DNA of 64,000 nt from Paenibacillus prosopidis (GTDB lineage Bacteria; Bacillota; Bacilli; Paenibacillales; Paenibacillaceae): contig NZ_QPJD01000007.1 in NCBI RefSeq assembly GCF_003337375.1, forward strand, positions 310,001-374,000, written 5' to 3'. Of this stretch, positions 46,162-56,579 are shown in pieces. The first letter of the stretch is position 1. Each line of letters opens with the position of its first letter. The notes below the pieces were generated by a model. The model ran no database searches. It was not told the origin of the DNA and saw nothing but the letters and a program-made list of their open reading frames with translations. The position numbers were made by a program, and so were the translations under genes.

Positions 46162-47913
46162 TTATTCTTCCTGCATCTCCTGCGTGGAAAAAACGGAGCT
46201 TATCGATTTCATTTTTTCCTTAATGCCGCATGCCTCATCTATTATCTTTACGTTTTTGCTTACGGTAGCAATCGATGTACCGTATCGAAGCGATACTTCA
46301 TGATAAGATATCGCACGCCGGTGCATCTTAGCTGTCAAATATTCAAGCGCGGCTGCCCAGCCTTCCGGCTTCGTCAGCTTCGGAACATCCGGGTACACGC
46401 GCGACAAAAACTCTACCCACAGCGTCATCAAATCATGCTGCTGCACGAGATCATAATGCTTGCTCATCTTGGCAAGCGCATCTTCCACGACAGCCTGCCA
46501 CTTATCTTCCCAGACTGGCAGCCTCGAAGGCACCCGGTTCGGTTCAATAACGGTTTCTTTACCTTCCAATACGGCATGAAGCGGCTCCTGTACACCGATT
46601 GTCCGAAGAACAAAGATGGCAATCCGCTTCAAGTAATCGTCCTCGTCCGGCTCCAGCAGAAACGTACGCAGTACATCCTTGACTTCACCGTCGGCGATCA
46701 TGCCGAGCGCTTGAATGACCTGCAGCTTCGTATGCTGATCGCCGTGGCGCAGCGCCCAGAAGAAGGAAGAGCGTACTAACGGGTCTCGCTTCAGATGATC
46801 AGGGATTCCGTCCGAGGATTTTTCCCAAAGCTTGAACTGCTCTTCAAAAGGCAGATGATAATGATAGCTGATCGGCGCAGTCTGCTGCCCGCTTCGTACG
46901 AGCTCCAGCTGCTCCATATAGTAATGCGGAATACCCGACACCGGATCAAGCTTAATCGTCTGCTTCCATAGTCGTTCCGCTTCCTGCAACCGTCCGATAT
47001 TGCATGCAGCGACAGCGGCGTAATGGTACAAGCAAGGATCCTGATGGAGCTCGCTGTCCTTCAAAAGCCGTGTGAAGTGTTTGTAGGCAGACCCATGCTC
47101 TCCTAAGATGCCCATTGTCGTCGCCAATTTAAACACATGCTCCTGATGGAACGGCACAGTCTTATTGAGCAGCTCAATTAAAGGCTTCAAGCTGTCCTGG
47201 TCGCCTGCGTGCTGATAAAAGATTGCAAGATTGCAAAGCGCATGCAAATTGCCCGATTCAAGGCTAAGCACCTCGCGAATCGTCTCCATCGCTTTATCGA
47301 ACAGCCCCATATAATAATAAGCCAGTGCTAAATTGTTGCGTGCCGCTAAAAATTCAGGCTGGCCTTCAATAATTTGCTCTAAAATGCGGACGGCCTCCGT
47401 GAACTTGCCCTCCTCAAGCAGCGTGCGCGCTTGGTCATGCTCAACCATGCCTTCGCGCGACTTGATATTCGTTAGACGTGTAGGCCGTTCTAATTCAAAA
47501 TGCAACAGATCCATCATTTCTTCTGCTTCATCAAGAAATTGACCTTCAGCGTCCTCCTCCAAATATTGAATAAGCGAGCCTTCGGCCGCTTCATACTGTT
47601 CCATATTCGCATAATTGTTCGCCATGTAAAAATGGCATTCCGTCATCGTCGGATCAAGCTCATCAACAATCCAGCCTAAAATCCGGTTAGACTCTTCGTA
47701 ATTGCCCATCTCAGAAAGGATACCGGCCATGTTGCAATGGTTTACCGGATTGTCCGGCTCATATTCTACGGCGCGACGAAAATATTTAAGTGCCTTGTCA
47801 TAATGGAATCGATCCAGCGAACGAACCGCCCGCTCGAAAAAAAACGTTGCATCCCATTGAATCGGTATCACTTTTGTCTGTTGGTCTACGGCAACACGTT
47901 TCTTCCCCTTCAT
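46162..47913 (-). CDS. TPR-repeat protein, YvcD-like
   Basis: 583 aa from ATG 47913, preceded by GGGAGGTG. Tetratricopeptide repeats run from about residue 25 to 300 (such as YDKALKYFRRAVEYEPDNP and FDKAMETIREVLSLESGN). A helical region and a C-terminal segment follow with YHEVSLRYGTSIATVSKN, which resembles a helix-turn-helix. It occupies the yvcD position upstream of trxB. It is probably a soluble scaffold; function is not established. Confidence 0.82.
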   Translation of the reverse strand: MKGKKRVAVDQQTKVIPIQWDATFFFERAVRSLDRFHYDKALKYFRRAVEYEPDNPVNHCNMAGILSEMGNYEESNRILGWIVDELDPTMTECHFYMANNYANMEQYEAAEGSLIQYLEEDAEGQFLDEAEEMMDLLHFELERPTRLTNIKSREGMVEHDQARTLLEEGKFTEAVRILEQIIEGQPEFLAARNNLALAYYYMGLFDKAMETIREVLSLESGNLHALCNLAIFYQHAGDQDSLKPLIELLNKTVPFHQEHVFKLATTMGILGEHGSAYKHFTRLLKDSELHQDPCLYHYAAVAACNIGRLQEAERLWKQTIKLDPVSGIPHYYMEQLELVRSGQQTAPISYHYHLPFEEQFKLWEKSSDGIPDHLKRDPLVRSSFFWALRHGDQHTKLQVIQALGMIADGEVKDVLRTFLLEPDEDDYLKRIAIFVLRTIGVQEPLHAVLEGKETVIEPNRVPSRLPVWEDKWQAVVEDALAKMSKHYDLVQQHDLMTLWVEFLSRVYPDVPKLTKPEGWAAALEYLTAKMHRRAISYHEVSLRYGTSIATVSKNVKIIDEACGIKEKMKSISSVFSTQEMQEE

Positions 47914-47990
47914 TGGCAAGGCACCTCCCGTTACTTCCGATTTTCTACGATTATACCATAGCGCGCCCATCCTAACACGAAAGAATATGT

Positions 47991-48031
47991 GGGAAAATCG
48001 CGGACGGCAAAAGCACCTCCCGCGATTTCCC
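47991..48031. terminator. Hairpin between prs and the TPR gene (possible terminator)
   Basis: GGGAAATCGCGG/CCGCGATTTTCCC 12-bp stem without a clear T run on either side. Confidence 0.35.
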
Positions 48032-48077
48032 GCAGCATAGCTATTTATTTATGGAGCCAAGCATAGATGGTGGTTGG

Positions 48078-49028
48078 TTAAACGCCAGCGTTTTTGAATA
48101 ATGTGCTGATGGAGCCGCCCTCCAAAATGATGCGTGTCGCTTCAGCAAGAAGCGGCGCTACCGAAAGCACTTTGAAGCGCTCAGGCGTGGAGTCCGGCAA
48201 TTTAATCGAGTCGGTAACGATAACTTCTTTAATATTAGGATGATCCAAACGCTCAATAGCCGTACCGGAGAATAGCGGGTGCGTTGCGCATACGTATACA
48301 TCCTCAGCGCCGCGTTCCTTCAGGCTTTCCACTACGTTAACGATAGTAGATCCGGTGTCGATCAAGTCTTCGATGATAATCGGAGTTTGACCTTCAACAT
48401 CGCCGATTACGTGCGTAATAACTGACTCATTATGTGCAGGACGTTTCTTGATCATAATTGCAAACGATGTATCCAAATAGTTTGCCAGCTTCTCTGCGGT
48501 TGAAGCACGGCCTGCATCCGGCGAAACGACAACCGGATTTTTGATGTTTTTCGATTTCAGATAGTCGCTGATCAGATCAAGCGCCGTCATATGATCGACC
48601 GGGATGTTGAAGAAGCCTTGAATAGCCGGAGCATGCAAGTCGATTGTAATAACGCGGTTCGCGCCGACTGTCGTGAGCACGTCCGCCAGCATCTTCGCCG
48701 AAATCGGCTCACGCGGCGCAGCTTTGCGTTCCTGACGCGCATAACCGTAATAAGGCATGATGATGTTGACCGTTCTGGCGGAAGCACGCTTCGCCGCATC
48801 AATCATGACAAGCAATTCGACAAAATGCTCGTTGATCGGATGCGAGAACGATTGCACGAGAAATACGTCGCAATTCCGAATCGTTTCTTCGTAATGCACG
48901 TAAATCTCTCCGCTTTTGAAACGGGACATCTTGATCGCACCTAGCGTCAAACCAAGCTCTGCACTGATTTTCTGAGCCAATACCGGATTAGACGAACCCG
49001 AAAAAATACGCACCTTGTCGCTTAACAT
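48078..49028 (-). CDS. prs: Ribose-phosphate pyrophosphokinase
   Basis: 316 aa from ATG 49028, with CAGGAGGG just upstream. Motifs: IFSGSSNPVLAQKIS, FKSGEIYV, IMPYYGYARQERK, DLHAPAIQGFF, VVSPDAGRAS and the PRPP-binding IIIEDLIDTGSTI. It makes PRPP for purines, pyrimidines and histidine, which fits its place close to the his operon. It lacks the spoVC/gcaD neighbourhood usual for the Bacillus gene, so it may be a second copy in this genome. Confidence 0.95.
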   Translation of the reverse strand: MLSDKVRIFSGSSNPVLAQKISAELGLTLGAIKMSRFKSGEIYVHYEETIRNCDVFLVQSFSHPINEHFVELLVMIDAAKRASARTVNIIMPYYGYARQERKAAPREPISAKMLADVLTTVGANRVITIDLHAPAIQGFFNIPVDHMTALDLISDYLKSKNIKNPVVVSPDAGRASTAEKLANYLDTSFAIMIKKRPAHNESVITHVIGDVEGQTPIIIEDLIDTGSTIVNVVESLKERGAEDVYVCATHPLFSGTAIERLDHPNIKEVIVTDSIKLPDSTPERFKVLSVAPLLAEATRIILEGGSISTLFKNAGV

Positions 49029-49143
49029 GATACCCTCCTGAGCGTTAAAACCAATTAATTTTACTGAACATGTACTCGTCCTTGTCCCATCATTCGACAA
49101 AGCATGTGTTATCTTTTATATTATACATCGATTTTACGATAAT

Positions 49144-49950
49144 TCAAAAATCAATCAATACTAATTTTCGACAATTAAATGTCGCTAGCTGCGTATATCC
49201 GACTTCTTCCAGTACAGCACGTGCTTGATCCAAATATTGGCCTAATCTTTCAGGCTGGTGCGCATCCGATCCAATCGTAAGCGGGATGCCGAGTTTATGC
49301 GCATATTCGAGCATGCGGCGGCTTGGAAACATCTCAGCAGCAGGCGTTCGAAGCCCTGAAGCATTAAGTTCGATGGCGAGCCCATGCTGCTTAACCGCCT
49401 CCAGCGCCGCATTTTCCAAATGCGTCACATCGCCTTCAGGTTGAAAGCCGAACCGCTTAATCACATCGATATGCCCAATGTAATCATAGAAGCCGGTCGC
49501 AGCCGCCTTGCGGATTGCATCGTAATACTGCTCGTACACCGCCATCCGGTCGCGGCCTTCCCAGCCATGCGTTTGCCGGAAATCGGTAATGTCCCATTCG
49601 CCGAGAAAATGCACAGAACCGATGACATAGTCCCATGGGTAAGCATTAACGATCGTTTCAATCTGCTCCTCGCAGCCTTCGATATAATCACCTTCAAGGC
49701 CGACGCGAACGTCAATTTTTCCTTTGTACTTTTCCTTAAGCTCGAGACATTCCTCCACGTATCGCGGAAGCTCATCCATCGGCATCGCCATCTCCGGATA
49801 ATACGAAGCCGGATCCACATGGAGCAGCGGCATATGGTCGGAAAGGCCGATCTGCACGAGTCCGATCTCTATTCCCTTTTTAACGTATTCCTCTAGTTCG
49901 CCGACCGCATGACCGCAGCGGGCATGGTGGGTATGGTAATCGATAAACAT
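49144..49950 (-). CDS. hisJ: Histidinol-phosphatase, PHP family
   Basis: The 268-residue protein begins MFIDYHTHHARCGHA with further metal ligands in GLSDHMPL, GLEGDYIEG, GSVHFLGEWD, GHIDVIKRF and TIGSDAHQPE, the PHP-domain pattern of HisK/HisJ. It removes phosphate from histidinol phosphate in histidine synthesis. It lies downstream of hisIE in the same direction with an 81-bp gap lacking a clear terminator, so it is probably the last gene of the his operon. Confidence 0.92.
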   Translation of the reverse strand: MFIDYHTHHARCGHAVGELEEYVKKGIEIGLVQIGLSDHMPLLHVDPASYYPEMAMPMDELPRYVEECLELKEKYKGKIDVRVGLEGDYIEGCEEQIETIVNAYPWDYVIGSVHFLGEWDITDFRQTHGWEGRDRMAVYEQYYDAIRKAAATGFYDYIGHIDVIKRFGFQPEGDVTHLENAALEAVKQHGLAIELNASGLRTPAAEMFPSRRMLEYAHKLGIPLTIGSDAHQPERLGQYLDQARAVLEEVGYTQLATFNCRKLVLIDF

Positions 49951-50031
49951 GTGCGTACCGGCCTTTCACTTTAAAATTTCATTGCGCGACATGAGATAAG
50001 ATGCCAGAGGACTTCGTCAGCTTACCTCCGG

Positions 50032-50718
50032 CTATCTCATTTTGTTCGTTGTCGGTTTGCCGTGGCGGCCGTTAATCTCACGGATCACATCGTCCAGCGG
50101 AAGCCCGCGCTCGCGGAGCAGCACCATCAGATGGAAAATAAGATCGCTGACCTCGCTCCGCAGCTCGTCATTGTCTTTGTTTTTCGCCGCAATGATCACC
50201 TCGGACGCTTCTTCTCCGACTTTTTTCAAAATTTTATCTACGCCTTTTTCAAACAGATAGGTGGTGTAGGAGCCATCAGGACGTTCCGCATAACGCTCTG
50301 CGATGACGCTCTCTAATTGACCGAGTGTGGCGAACCGATCCGCTGTCGTCTGTGTTGTCTCTGCCGCGGCATTGCTGCTCAACTCAATCGGATTGAAGAA
50401 GCAGCTGTAACGTCCTGTATGACATGCAGGCCCCTTCTGTTCAACCTTAACAACCAATGTGTCGCCATCGCAATCGTATGCCATAGAAACAATACGCTGC
50501 GTGTGGCCGCTCGTTGCACCTTTGTTCCACAGCTCGTTACGCGAACGGCTCCAGTACCAGGTCACGCCGGTTTCCACGGATAGCTGCAGCGACTCTCTGT
50601 TCATATACGCCATCATGAGAACTTCTTTGCTTTGCACATCTTGCACAACGGCTGGAACGAGTCCGGCATCGTCCCATTTAATTTTTGAAATAAGTTCGCT
50701 TTGGTTGTTCTCCGTCAT
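50032..50718 (-). CDS. hisIE: Bifunctional phosphoribosyl-AMP cyclohydrolase / phosphoribosyl-ATP pyrophosphatase
   Basis: The 228-residue fused enzyme carries HisI (about 10-110: [40 protein letters not shown]) and HisE (about 130-228: [30 protein letters not shown]). It catalyses the second and third steps of histidine synthesis. The ATG overlaps the hisF stop by 4 bp. The fused form is normal for Firmicutes. Confidence 0.97.
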   Translation of the reverse strand: MTENNQSELISKIKWDDAGLVPAVVQDVQSKEVLMMAYMNRESLQLSVETGVTWYWSRSRNELWNKGATSGHTQRIVSMAYDCDGDTLVVKVEQKGPACHTGRYSCFFNPIELSSNAAAETTQTTADRFATLGQLESVIAERYAERPDGSYTTYLFEKGVDKILKKVGEEASEVIIAAKNKDNDELRSEVSDLIFHLMVLLRERGLPLDDVIREINGRHGKPTTNKMR

Positions 50719-51473
50719 CTTACCTCTACTCCCTTCACCCGCAAATCATCCTTTACTTCGCGAATGGTCATTTCTTTATAGTGAAAAATCGTAGCCGCCA
50801 GCGCCGCATCCGCATGCGCATTTTGGAATACGTCATTAAAATGCTCGATCCGTCCCGCTCCGCCGGAAGCAATGACCGGAATGCCGAGAGAATCGCTCAC
50901 CGCCTGCGTCAGCTTCAGGTCGAAGCCGTCCTTCGTACCGTCTGCGTCCATACTCGTCAGCAAAATTTCACCTGCGCCCAAACGCTCTACCTCGCGCGCC
51001 CACTCCAGCGCCCGTATGCCCGTCGTCTGACGTCCGCCATGCGTATAGACTTCCCATTCGCCCCACTCCGAATTGAACTTCGCATCGATCGCAACTACAA
51101 TACACTGCGAGCCGAATTTACGCGAGCCTTCCTTGACGAGTGACGGATTTTTAACCGCAGCTGTGTTGATGCCGATTTTGTCCGCGCCTGCCCGCAGAAG
51201 CCGCTTCATATCGTCGACATGTGAAATGCCGCCGCCTACCGTGAACGGAATCGTAATCTCGCCCGCCGTCCGTTTCACGACCTCAATCATTGTAGCGCGC
51301 CCTTCGACCGAAGCCGATATGTCCAAAAATATGAGCTCATCAGCACCCTCCCGGTCATAAGTTGCCGCTAGCTCGACTGGATCGCCCGCATCACGCAGGT
51401 TCACGAAGTTAACGCCCTTCACGACGCGGCCGTCCTTCACATCGAGACACGGAATGATACGTTTCGCCAGCAT
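50715..51473 (-). CDS. hisF: Imidazole glycerol phosphate synthase, cyclase subunit HisF
   Basis: The 252-residue TIM barrel begins [23 protein letters not shown] and has the catalytic Asp pair ([22 protein letters not shown]), and [11 protein letters not shown]. With HisH it makes IGP and AICAR. The residues are those of HisF, not HisA (which would begin IIPAIDLKGG). It follows hisH after 22 bp; the hisA gene that normally sits between them is absent. Confidence 0.97.
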   Translation of the reverse strand: MLAKRIIPCLDVKDGRVVKGVNFVNLRDAGDPVELAATYDREGADELIFLDISASVEGRATMIEVVKRTAGEITIPFTVGGGISHVDDMKRLLRAGADKIGINTAAVKNPSLVKEGSRKFGSQCIVVAIDAKFNSEWGEWEVYTHGGRQTTGIRALEWAREVERLGAGEILLTSMDADGTKDGFDLKLTQAVSDSLGIPVIASGGAGRIEHFNDVFQNAHADAALAATIFHYKEMTIREVKDDLRVKGVEVR

Positions 51474-51495
51474 GTCTCCCTCTCCTTTATGCCCG

Positions 51496-52113
51496 TTAAG
51501 CCGGGTTTGATTTTGTCAGTGCCAGAAAATTGCCGAGCAGCTGCATGCCGAGCTCGCCGCTTTTTTCCGGATGAAATTGCATCCCGAACACGTTGCCGCG
51601 GCCGACAATCGCCGTTACCTGCTGATGGTAATCGGTCGTAGCAAGCAAATCGGTCTCAAGCTCCGTCTTCGCATGGTAGGAGTGTACGAAATATACATGT
51701 CCCTCTGACAGTCCATTGAAGAGCGGAGATTGCTGCTGCAGAAAGGTCAGCTTGTTCCAGCCCATGTGCGGCACTTTGTAGTCGCCGTGGAAACGGACCA
51801 CTTTTCCGGGCAAAATGTTCAAACCTTCGTTCGTGCCGTACTCCTCGCTTTCGCTGAAGAGCAGCTGCATGCCAAGGCAAATACCGAGCATCGGCTTGCC
51901 GGATGCCGCATAAAACTTTGCTACATCGTCAAGCTTCGTGTCGCGCAGATTTTGCATCGCGTCGCCAAACGCGCCAACGCCGGGCAGTATCGCGCCGTCT
52001 GCTTCAATGATCGTTTGCGGATCGGCGGTAATGACCGCCTCGTAGCCGAGACGCTCGACCGCTTTGCTCACGCTGTGCAGATTTCCCATGCCGTAATCGA
52101 TGATCGCGATCAT
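51496..52113 (-). CDS. hisH: Imidazole glycerol phosphate synthase, glutamine amidotransferase subunit HisH
   Basis: 205 aa from ATG 52113 behind AAAGGAGTG. Triad: Cys in [10 protein letters not shown] (about 81), His and Glu in [11 protein letters not shown]. It supplies ammonia to His[10 protein letters not shown] (oxyanion region) is typical. It starts one base after the hisB stop. Confidence 0.97.
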   Translation of the reverse strand: MIAIIDYGMGNLHSVSKAVERLGYEAVITADPQTIIEADGAILPGVGAFGDAMQNLRDTKLDDVAKFYAASGKPMLGICLGMQLLFSESEEYGTNEGLNILPGKVVRFHGDYKVPHMGWNKLTFLQQQSPLFNGLSEGHVYFVHSYHAKTELETDLLATTDYHQQVTAIVGRGNVFGMQFHPEKSGELGMQLLGNFLALTKSNPA

Positions 52114-52114
52114 A

Positions 52115-52714
52115 TTACAGCACTCCTTTCGTCGAAGGCACTCCTTGCACGCGGGGATCAATGCTCGTTGCTTCATCCAGCGCACGGCCCAGCGCTTTAA
52201 ACACCGCTTCGATCATGTGGTGCGTGTTTTTGCCGTAGTGTACGATAACATGGAGTGTTATGCGCGATTCGAGCGCCAGTTTCCATAGAAACTCGTGAAC
52301 AAGCTCCGTCGAGAAGCTGCCTACTTGCGCCGAAGGGTATTCCGCACGATATTCGAAGTGAGGACGGTTGCTGACGTCGATAATGACCTGTGCGAGCGCC
52401 TCATCCATGGGTACGAATACGCTGGCATAACGCTTAATGCCGCGTTTGTCGCCAAGCGCCTCACGGAGCGTCTGCCCGATGCAAATGCCGATGTCCTCCA
52501 CCGTGTGGTGATCGTCGATATCAATATCGCCGCGTGCCTCTACTTCCAGGTTAAATTGGCCATGCTTCGTAAACAAATCAAGCATATGATTCAAGAAGGG
52601 CACATCCGTATCGAGCTTCGCTTCACCCGTACCATCTACCGCAAACGTAAGCTTAATATCCGTTTCGTTCGTCTTGCGCGCCACCGACGCCTCGCGTACT
52701 CTATTCTCCGACAC
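52115..52714 (-). CDS. hisB: Imidazoleglycerol-phosphate dehydratase
   Basis: The 199-residue Mn-dependent enzyme has the two family motifs: DDHHTVEDIGICIG (about 62-75) and a second metal site near HVIVHYGKNTHHMIEAVFKA (about 152-171). It is monofunctional, lacking the phosphatase part seen in enterobacteria, which agrees with the separate PHP phosphatase at 49144. A 301-bp repeat-bearing spacer separates it from hisD upstream. Confidence 0.97.
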   Translation of the reverse strand: MSENRVREASVARKTNETDIKLTFAVDGTGEAKLDTDVPFLNHMLDLFTKHGQFNLEVEARGDIDIDDHHTVEDIGICIGQTLREALGDKRGIKRYASVFVPMDEALAQVIIDVSNRPHFEYRAEYPSAQVGSFSTELVHEFLWKLALESRITLHVIVHYGKNTHHMIEAVFKALGRALDEATSIDPRVQGVPSTKGVL

Positions 52715-52789
52715 ATTTATTCCTTCTTTCTGAGTAAGTTAACTGCGTTTATCGGCAATCCATTGTAGTTTCTGTGATACTTCCCTAAC

Positions 52790-52925
52790 ATCTATAAGCG
52801 GTAAATAAGGGTGTTATTTCCCTAAAATGAATCCTGCATCTGAAAATAGCGGTATTTTTAGGTCTCATTTCGGCTCTAATCGTCTGTTTCGACTATTTAG
52901 CTTCACACCAGCTACTTAACGCCCT
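52790..52925. repeat. Imperfect intergenic repeat between hisD and hisB
   Basis: Units starting near AAGCGGTAAATAAGGGT (about 52796) and ATAGCGGTATTTTTAGG (about 52847) share a period near 51 bp, with a trailing related stretch (CGCCCTTTTTTACCG). The 52715-53015 spacer contains no ORF with a ribosome binding site. Confidence 0.5.
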
Positions 52926-53015
52926 TTTTTACCGTTATTTTTACAATTACATTCTTTTACAATGAGATAAGGGACATATATTCCCTTATTCGTCTCCGGA
53001 ACATTCCACGATACC

Positions 53016-54302
53016 TTAACCGCGTTCCTTCTCCAAACGGATTTCAATCGCACGCGCGTGTCCTTCTAGCCCTTCATGCCGCGCCAGCGTCATAATTTTG
53101 TCGCCATTCGCAAGCAGCGCTTCTTTGCTGTAATAGATCAGACTCGATTTCTTTAAGAAATCATCAACGTTCACCGGCGAAGAGAAGCGCGCCGTGCCGT
53201 TCGTCGGGATGATGTGGTTCGGACCTGCAAAATAGTCCCCGACCGGCTCCGAGCTGTAAGGTCCGAGGAATATCGCGCCTGCGTTCTGTATGTGTCCGAG
53301 GAGACGCATAGGATCAACTGTCAGCACCTCAAGATGCTCAGGTGCGAGCTGGTTCACAACGTCGATGCCCGCTTCAATCGAATCGACGAGCAGCACTGCG
53401 CCGTAGCTGTCAATGGAGCTGCGGGCAATCTCTTGGCGCGGCAGCGTCGAAAGCTGCCGCTCCACCTCCGCTGCGACGGCTTCCGCAAGCTGCTGCGACG
53501 GCGTAATGAGAATCGCCGACGCCATCTCATCGTGCTCAGCTTGCGAGAGCAGATCCGCGGCTACGTACGCGGGATCTGCCGAATCGTCGGCAAGCACGAC
53601 GATTTCACTTGGGCCGGCGATGCTGTCGATATCGACGGCGCCGAAGACGGCGCGCTTTGCCAGCGCCACGTAAATGTTGCCCGGTCCGCAAATCTTGTCG
53701 ACCGGAGCAATCGATGCCGTGCCGTACGCAAGCGCGGCTATAGCTTGTGCCCCCCCGACCCGGTACATCTCCTTCACGCCCGCCTCTGCGGCGGCTACGA
53801 GAATATACGGGTCGATGCCCGCTTTGCCGCCGGTTGCAGGCGGCGTCACCATAACAATCTCCGGCACACCGGCGACCTGTGCCGGAATGACATTCATCAG
53901 CACGGACGACGGATAAGCCGCCTTGCCTCCGGGCACATATACGCCGACCCGCTTCAGCGGCCGCATAATTTGCCCGAGCAGCGTCCCGTCCTGCTGCAGG
54001 TCCATCCACGAGGTGCGCATCTGCTTCTCGTGGAATACCCGAACATTCACGGCCGCCTCGCGGATGGCCGTGAGAAAAGCGGCGTCGACCTGATCATACG
54101 CCGCCTCAATCTCCTGCTGTGTCACGCGCAGCGACGCCGCATCCAGCTTCACCCGGTCGTGCTGCTCCGTATACCTGAGCAGCGCCGCGTCTCCTTCGGC
54201 CTTTACGTCTGCGACGATCCTCAAGGCCGCTTCATTTTGCTCCGGTGTTCCATACTCCACCTCGCGCTTCAAACCAAACTGCTCCGCTCGCATGATGCGC
54301 AT
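53016..54302 (-). CDS. hisD: Histidinol dehydrogenase
   Basis: 428 aa from ATG 54302 behind [41 protein letters not shown], the zinc and catalytic region LSQAEHDE, and [14 protein letters not shown] identify HisD, which oxidises histidinol to histidine with two NAD. It is flanked by unusual spacers: about 200 bp with a tandem duplication to hisG and 301 bp to hisB. Confidence 0.97.
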   Translation of the reverse strand: MRIMRAEQFGLKREVEYGTPEQNEAALRIVADVKAEGDAALLRYTEQHDRVKLDAASLRVTQQEIEAAYDQVDAAFLTAIREAAVNVRVFHEKQMRTSWMDLQQDGTLLGQIMRPLKRVGVYVPGGKAAYPSSVLMNVIPAQVAGVPEIVMVTPPATGGKAGIDPYILVAAAEAGVKEMYRVGGAQAIAALAYGTASIAPVDKICGPGNIYVALAKRAVFGAVDIDSIAGPSEIVVLADDSADPAYVAADLLSQAEHDEMASAILITPSQQLAEAVAAEVERQLSTLPRQEIARSSIDSYGAVLLVDSIEAGIDVVNQLAPEHLEVLTVDPMRLLGHIQNAGAIFLGPYSSEPVGDYFAGPNHIIPTNGTARFSSPVNVDDFLKKSSLIYYSKEALLANGDKIMTLARHEGLEGHARAIEIRLEKERG

Positions 54303-54312
54303 ATGATCCGCT

Positions 54313-54430
54313 CCTTCCACTTATCCCGTGTCATTCTATCTTCATCTATACATAGCTTACGTTATCTGTACCTCCACTTATCCCATGTCTTTCTATCGCC
54401 ATCTATACCACAGCTTACTTATCCGTTCCT
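54313..54430. repeat. 58-bp imperfect tandem duplication between hisG and hisD
   Basis: TCCACTTATCCC(G/A)TGTC, then TCTATC, CATCTATAC and AGCTTAC, recur at 54316 and 54374. No ORF or terminator is seen in this spacer. Confidence 0.65.
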
Positions 54431-54504
54431 TCTCTCCATCACTGAGCACGTGCAGCATCGTTATCTTTCTCAGCAAACTTTGACTGCATATCCTTCTTTT
54501 GCCC

Positions 54505-55149
54505 CTAAACCCGCGCGGCCAGCGTCCCCTGCAATCTATCGCACAAGCTTTGAATCGCATCATTCTTCATCCGGTAGCTTACCCGGTTCGCAATCAAACG
54601 GCTCGTAATGCCGAAAATCGATTCCATTTCCACAAGTCCGTTTTCGCGCAGCGTTTGGCCCGTCTCCACCATATCGACGATGCGGTCCGCCAGCCCAATC
54701 ATCGGAGCGAGCTCGATCGAGCCGTTCAGCTTAATAACCTCCACCTGCTGCCCCTGCTCGCGGAAATACGCCGAAGCAACGTTGGGATATTTCGTAGCGA
54801 CGCGCGGATTAATCGCCGGCTTCCAATCCGGCATTCCGATTACCGACATCCGGCATTTGGCGATTCCGAGATCAAGCAGCTCGTATACGTCCTTGTTTTC
54901 CTCCATCAGCACGTCCTTGCCGACAATTCCGATATCCGCAACGCCGTACTCCACGTAAGTCGGCACGTCAACAGGCTTGGCCATAATAAACTCCATGCCC
55001 ACCTCGGGCAGCTCTATGATCAGCTTGCGCGTATCATCAAAATCACTCGGAATCGGCAGTCCCGCTTCACGGAACAGCTTCGATGCCTGCTTATAAATGC
55101 GGCCCTTCGGCATCGCCACTTTCAAAATGTCTTTGTTAGCCCCGCTCAT
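54505..55149 (-). CDS. hisG: ATP phosphoribosyltransferase, short-form catalytic subunit
   Basis: The 214-residue short HisG has [25 protein letters not shown] and DLVETG-like [15 protein letters not shown]. It catalyses the first step of histidine synthesis and lacks the C-terminal regulatory domain, so it needs HisZ, encoded by the overlapping upstream gene. Its ATG overlaps the hisZ stop by 4 bp. Confidence 0.97.
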   Translation of the reverse strand: MSGANKDILKVAMPKGRIYKQASKLFREAGLPIPSDFDDTRKLIIELPEVGMEFIMAKPVDVPTYVEYGVADIGIVGKDVLMEENKDVYELLDLGIAKCRMSVIGMPDWKPAINPRVATKYPNVASAYFREQGQQVEVIKLNGSIELAPMIGLADRIVDMVETGQTLRENGLVEMESIFGITSRLIANRVSYRMKNDAIQSLCDRLQGTLAARV

Positions 55150-56378
55150 GTGGCGCTGCCTCCTTTTATTCCTTTTCTGAAATACGTTACCAATGCTGTG
55201 TATTTCACGCCTTTATGCTCAAATGGCTTCTGATCCATTAAATCAGCCGCTTCCGCCAGTATACCGGTCAAACCCTCTAAACGCTCCGTTACAACACTGA
55301 TTCCATCCGCGCGAAGCGCCTGCGCTTTTGCGAGCGCCTCAGCACGCCCCGCTGCATTGTAAGCAATAAGCGTCCGCGGAGTCCCGTTATCCGCCTCATC
55401 GCCAAGCAGCTCAAGAATACGGGTAGTCTTCAGCGCAAAGCCCGTAGCCGGCGCCGGTCTACCGAATTGCGCCAACAAATTGTCATAGCGTCCGCCGCTT
55501 ACAACCGGGAAGCCAAGATCAGCCGCATAGCCCTCGAACGTCATGCCGGTATAGTAGGAGAAATCCCCGATCATCGTCAGATCAATCAACACATATTCGC
55601 TTACGCCGTACGCCTTCAGCACATCCCAAATTTCGCACAGATGGCGAATAGAAGCCTGAGCCGTAGCATCAGCGCTTAGCTGCAGCGCCTGGTCGCAAAT
55701 CTCCTGTCCGCCGCGCAGCCGCAGAATGCCTTCCAGCTCGCGCTGCACAGGCTCTTCTAACGACAGCTCACGCAGCTGCTGACGGTAACCTACATAATCG
55801 CGTCCCAGCAAGCAGCCTTTAAGCTGCTCTTGCTCCTCGTTGCGGCCTGGCAGCGTCTCCTCCAATAAGCCGTTCAAGAAGCCGACATGCCCAATCGCAA
55901 TCTTGAACCGGTCTACGCCTGCCGCTTTCAAGGAAGCAATGGCTAGCGCAACGACCTCCGCATCCGCTTCCGCCGACGAATCTCCTACAAGCTCTACGCC
56001 CGTTTGAAAGAACTCCGCTTCGCGGCCAGCCTCTTCCTCAATGGCGCGGAATACATTGGAGTGGTAGGACAGACGCTGTGGAAAATCCGCCTGCTTCAGC
56101 AGTGAAGCTACTACGCGCGCGATCGGCGCCGTCATATCGGAACGCAGCACCAGCGTCGTTCCGCGATTGTTGAGCAGCTTGAACAGCTTCTGATCCGACG
56201 TTGAGCTGGCAACGCCGACTGTATCGTAGTATTCCATAGTTGGTGTCATAATTTGCTCATAGCCCCAGCTTTGCATGCAAGCCAGCACCTGACGTTCAAT
56301 ATGACGCAGCTTAGCGACTGCCCCCGGCAAATAATCTTTAACGCCTATCGGCTTTTCAAACACTTTTGGTTTAGACAT
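55146..56378 (-). CDS. hisZ: ATP phosphoribosyltransferase regulatory subunit HisZ
   Basis: The 410-residue protein resembles histidyl-tRNA synthetase ([37 protein letters not shown], motif 3-like [18 protein letters not shown]) but lacks an anticodon-binding domain. It forms the HisG2Z-type octamer needed for activity and histidine feedback. It is the first gene of the his operon and follows a clear promoter at 56458-56487. Confidence 0.96.
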   Translation of the reverse strand: MSKPKVFEKPIGVKDYLPGAVAKLRHIERQVLACMQSWGYEQIMTPTMEYYDTVGVASSTSDQKLFKLLNNRGTTLVLRSDMTAPIARVVASLLKQADFPQRLSYHSNVFRAIEEEAGREAEFFQTGVELVGDSSAEADAEVVALAIASLKAAGVDRFKIAIGHVGFLNGLLEETLPGRNEEQEQLKGCLLGRDYVGYRQQLRELSLEEPVQRELEGILRLRGGQEICDQALQLSADATAQASIRHLCEIWDVLKAYGVSEYVLIDLTMIGDFSYYTGMTFEGYAADLGFPVVSGGRYDNLLAQFGRPAPATGFALKTTRILELLGDEADNGTPRTLIAYNAAGRAEALAKAQALRADGISVVTERLEGLTGILAEAADLMDQKPFEHKGVKYTALVTYFRKGIKGGSAT

Positions 56379-56457
56379 TCGTTATCACCTTCGGTTGCTT
56401 TAGTATATTAAAGTGCTACCATGTTACCATACTAACAAATTAAAGAGTTTAGTCGTA

Positions 56458-56487
56458 ATATTAGCATGAAAAGCGCGCCTCCGTCAA
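56458..56487 (-). promoter_or_regulatory. sigma-A promoter of the his operon
   Basis: TTGACG (56487-56482), an 18-base spacer and TAATAT (56463-56458), about 80 bp before hisZ. No T-box motifs are seen in the short leader. Confidence 0.65.
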
Positions 56488-56524
56488 GGCTGAAAGCCGT
56501 CCTCAGCTTCCCTTATTCTAAGAA

Positions 56525-56553
56525 CAAAAGCCCCATCCAAACGAGATGGGCTC
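56525..56553 (-). terminator. Terminator of the hprK-lgt-ppaX-yvoF operon
   Basis: AGCCCATC/GATGGGGCT stem followed on the minus strand by TTTTG. Confidence 0.7.
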
Positions 56554-56579
56554 GTTAGGATAAGGCTTTCTGCTATTAA

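Noticed and set aside
56379..56470. Possible T-box leader for the his operon
   Set aside because: The leader is under about 80 nt and lacks the specifier loop and the GGTGG-type antiterminator sequence; GGTAACATGGTAGC is only a weak resemblance.
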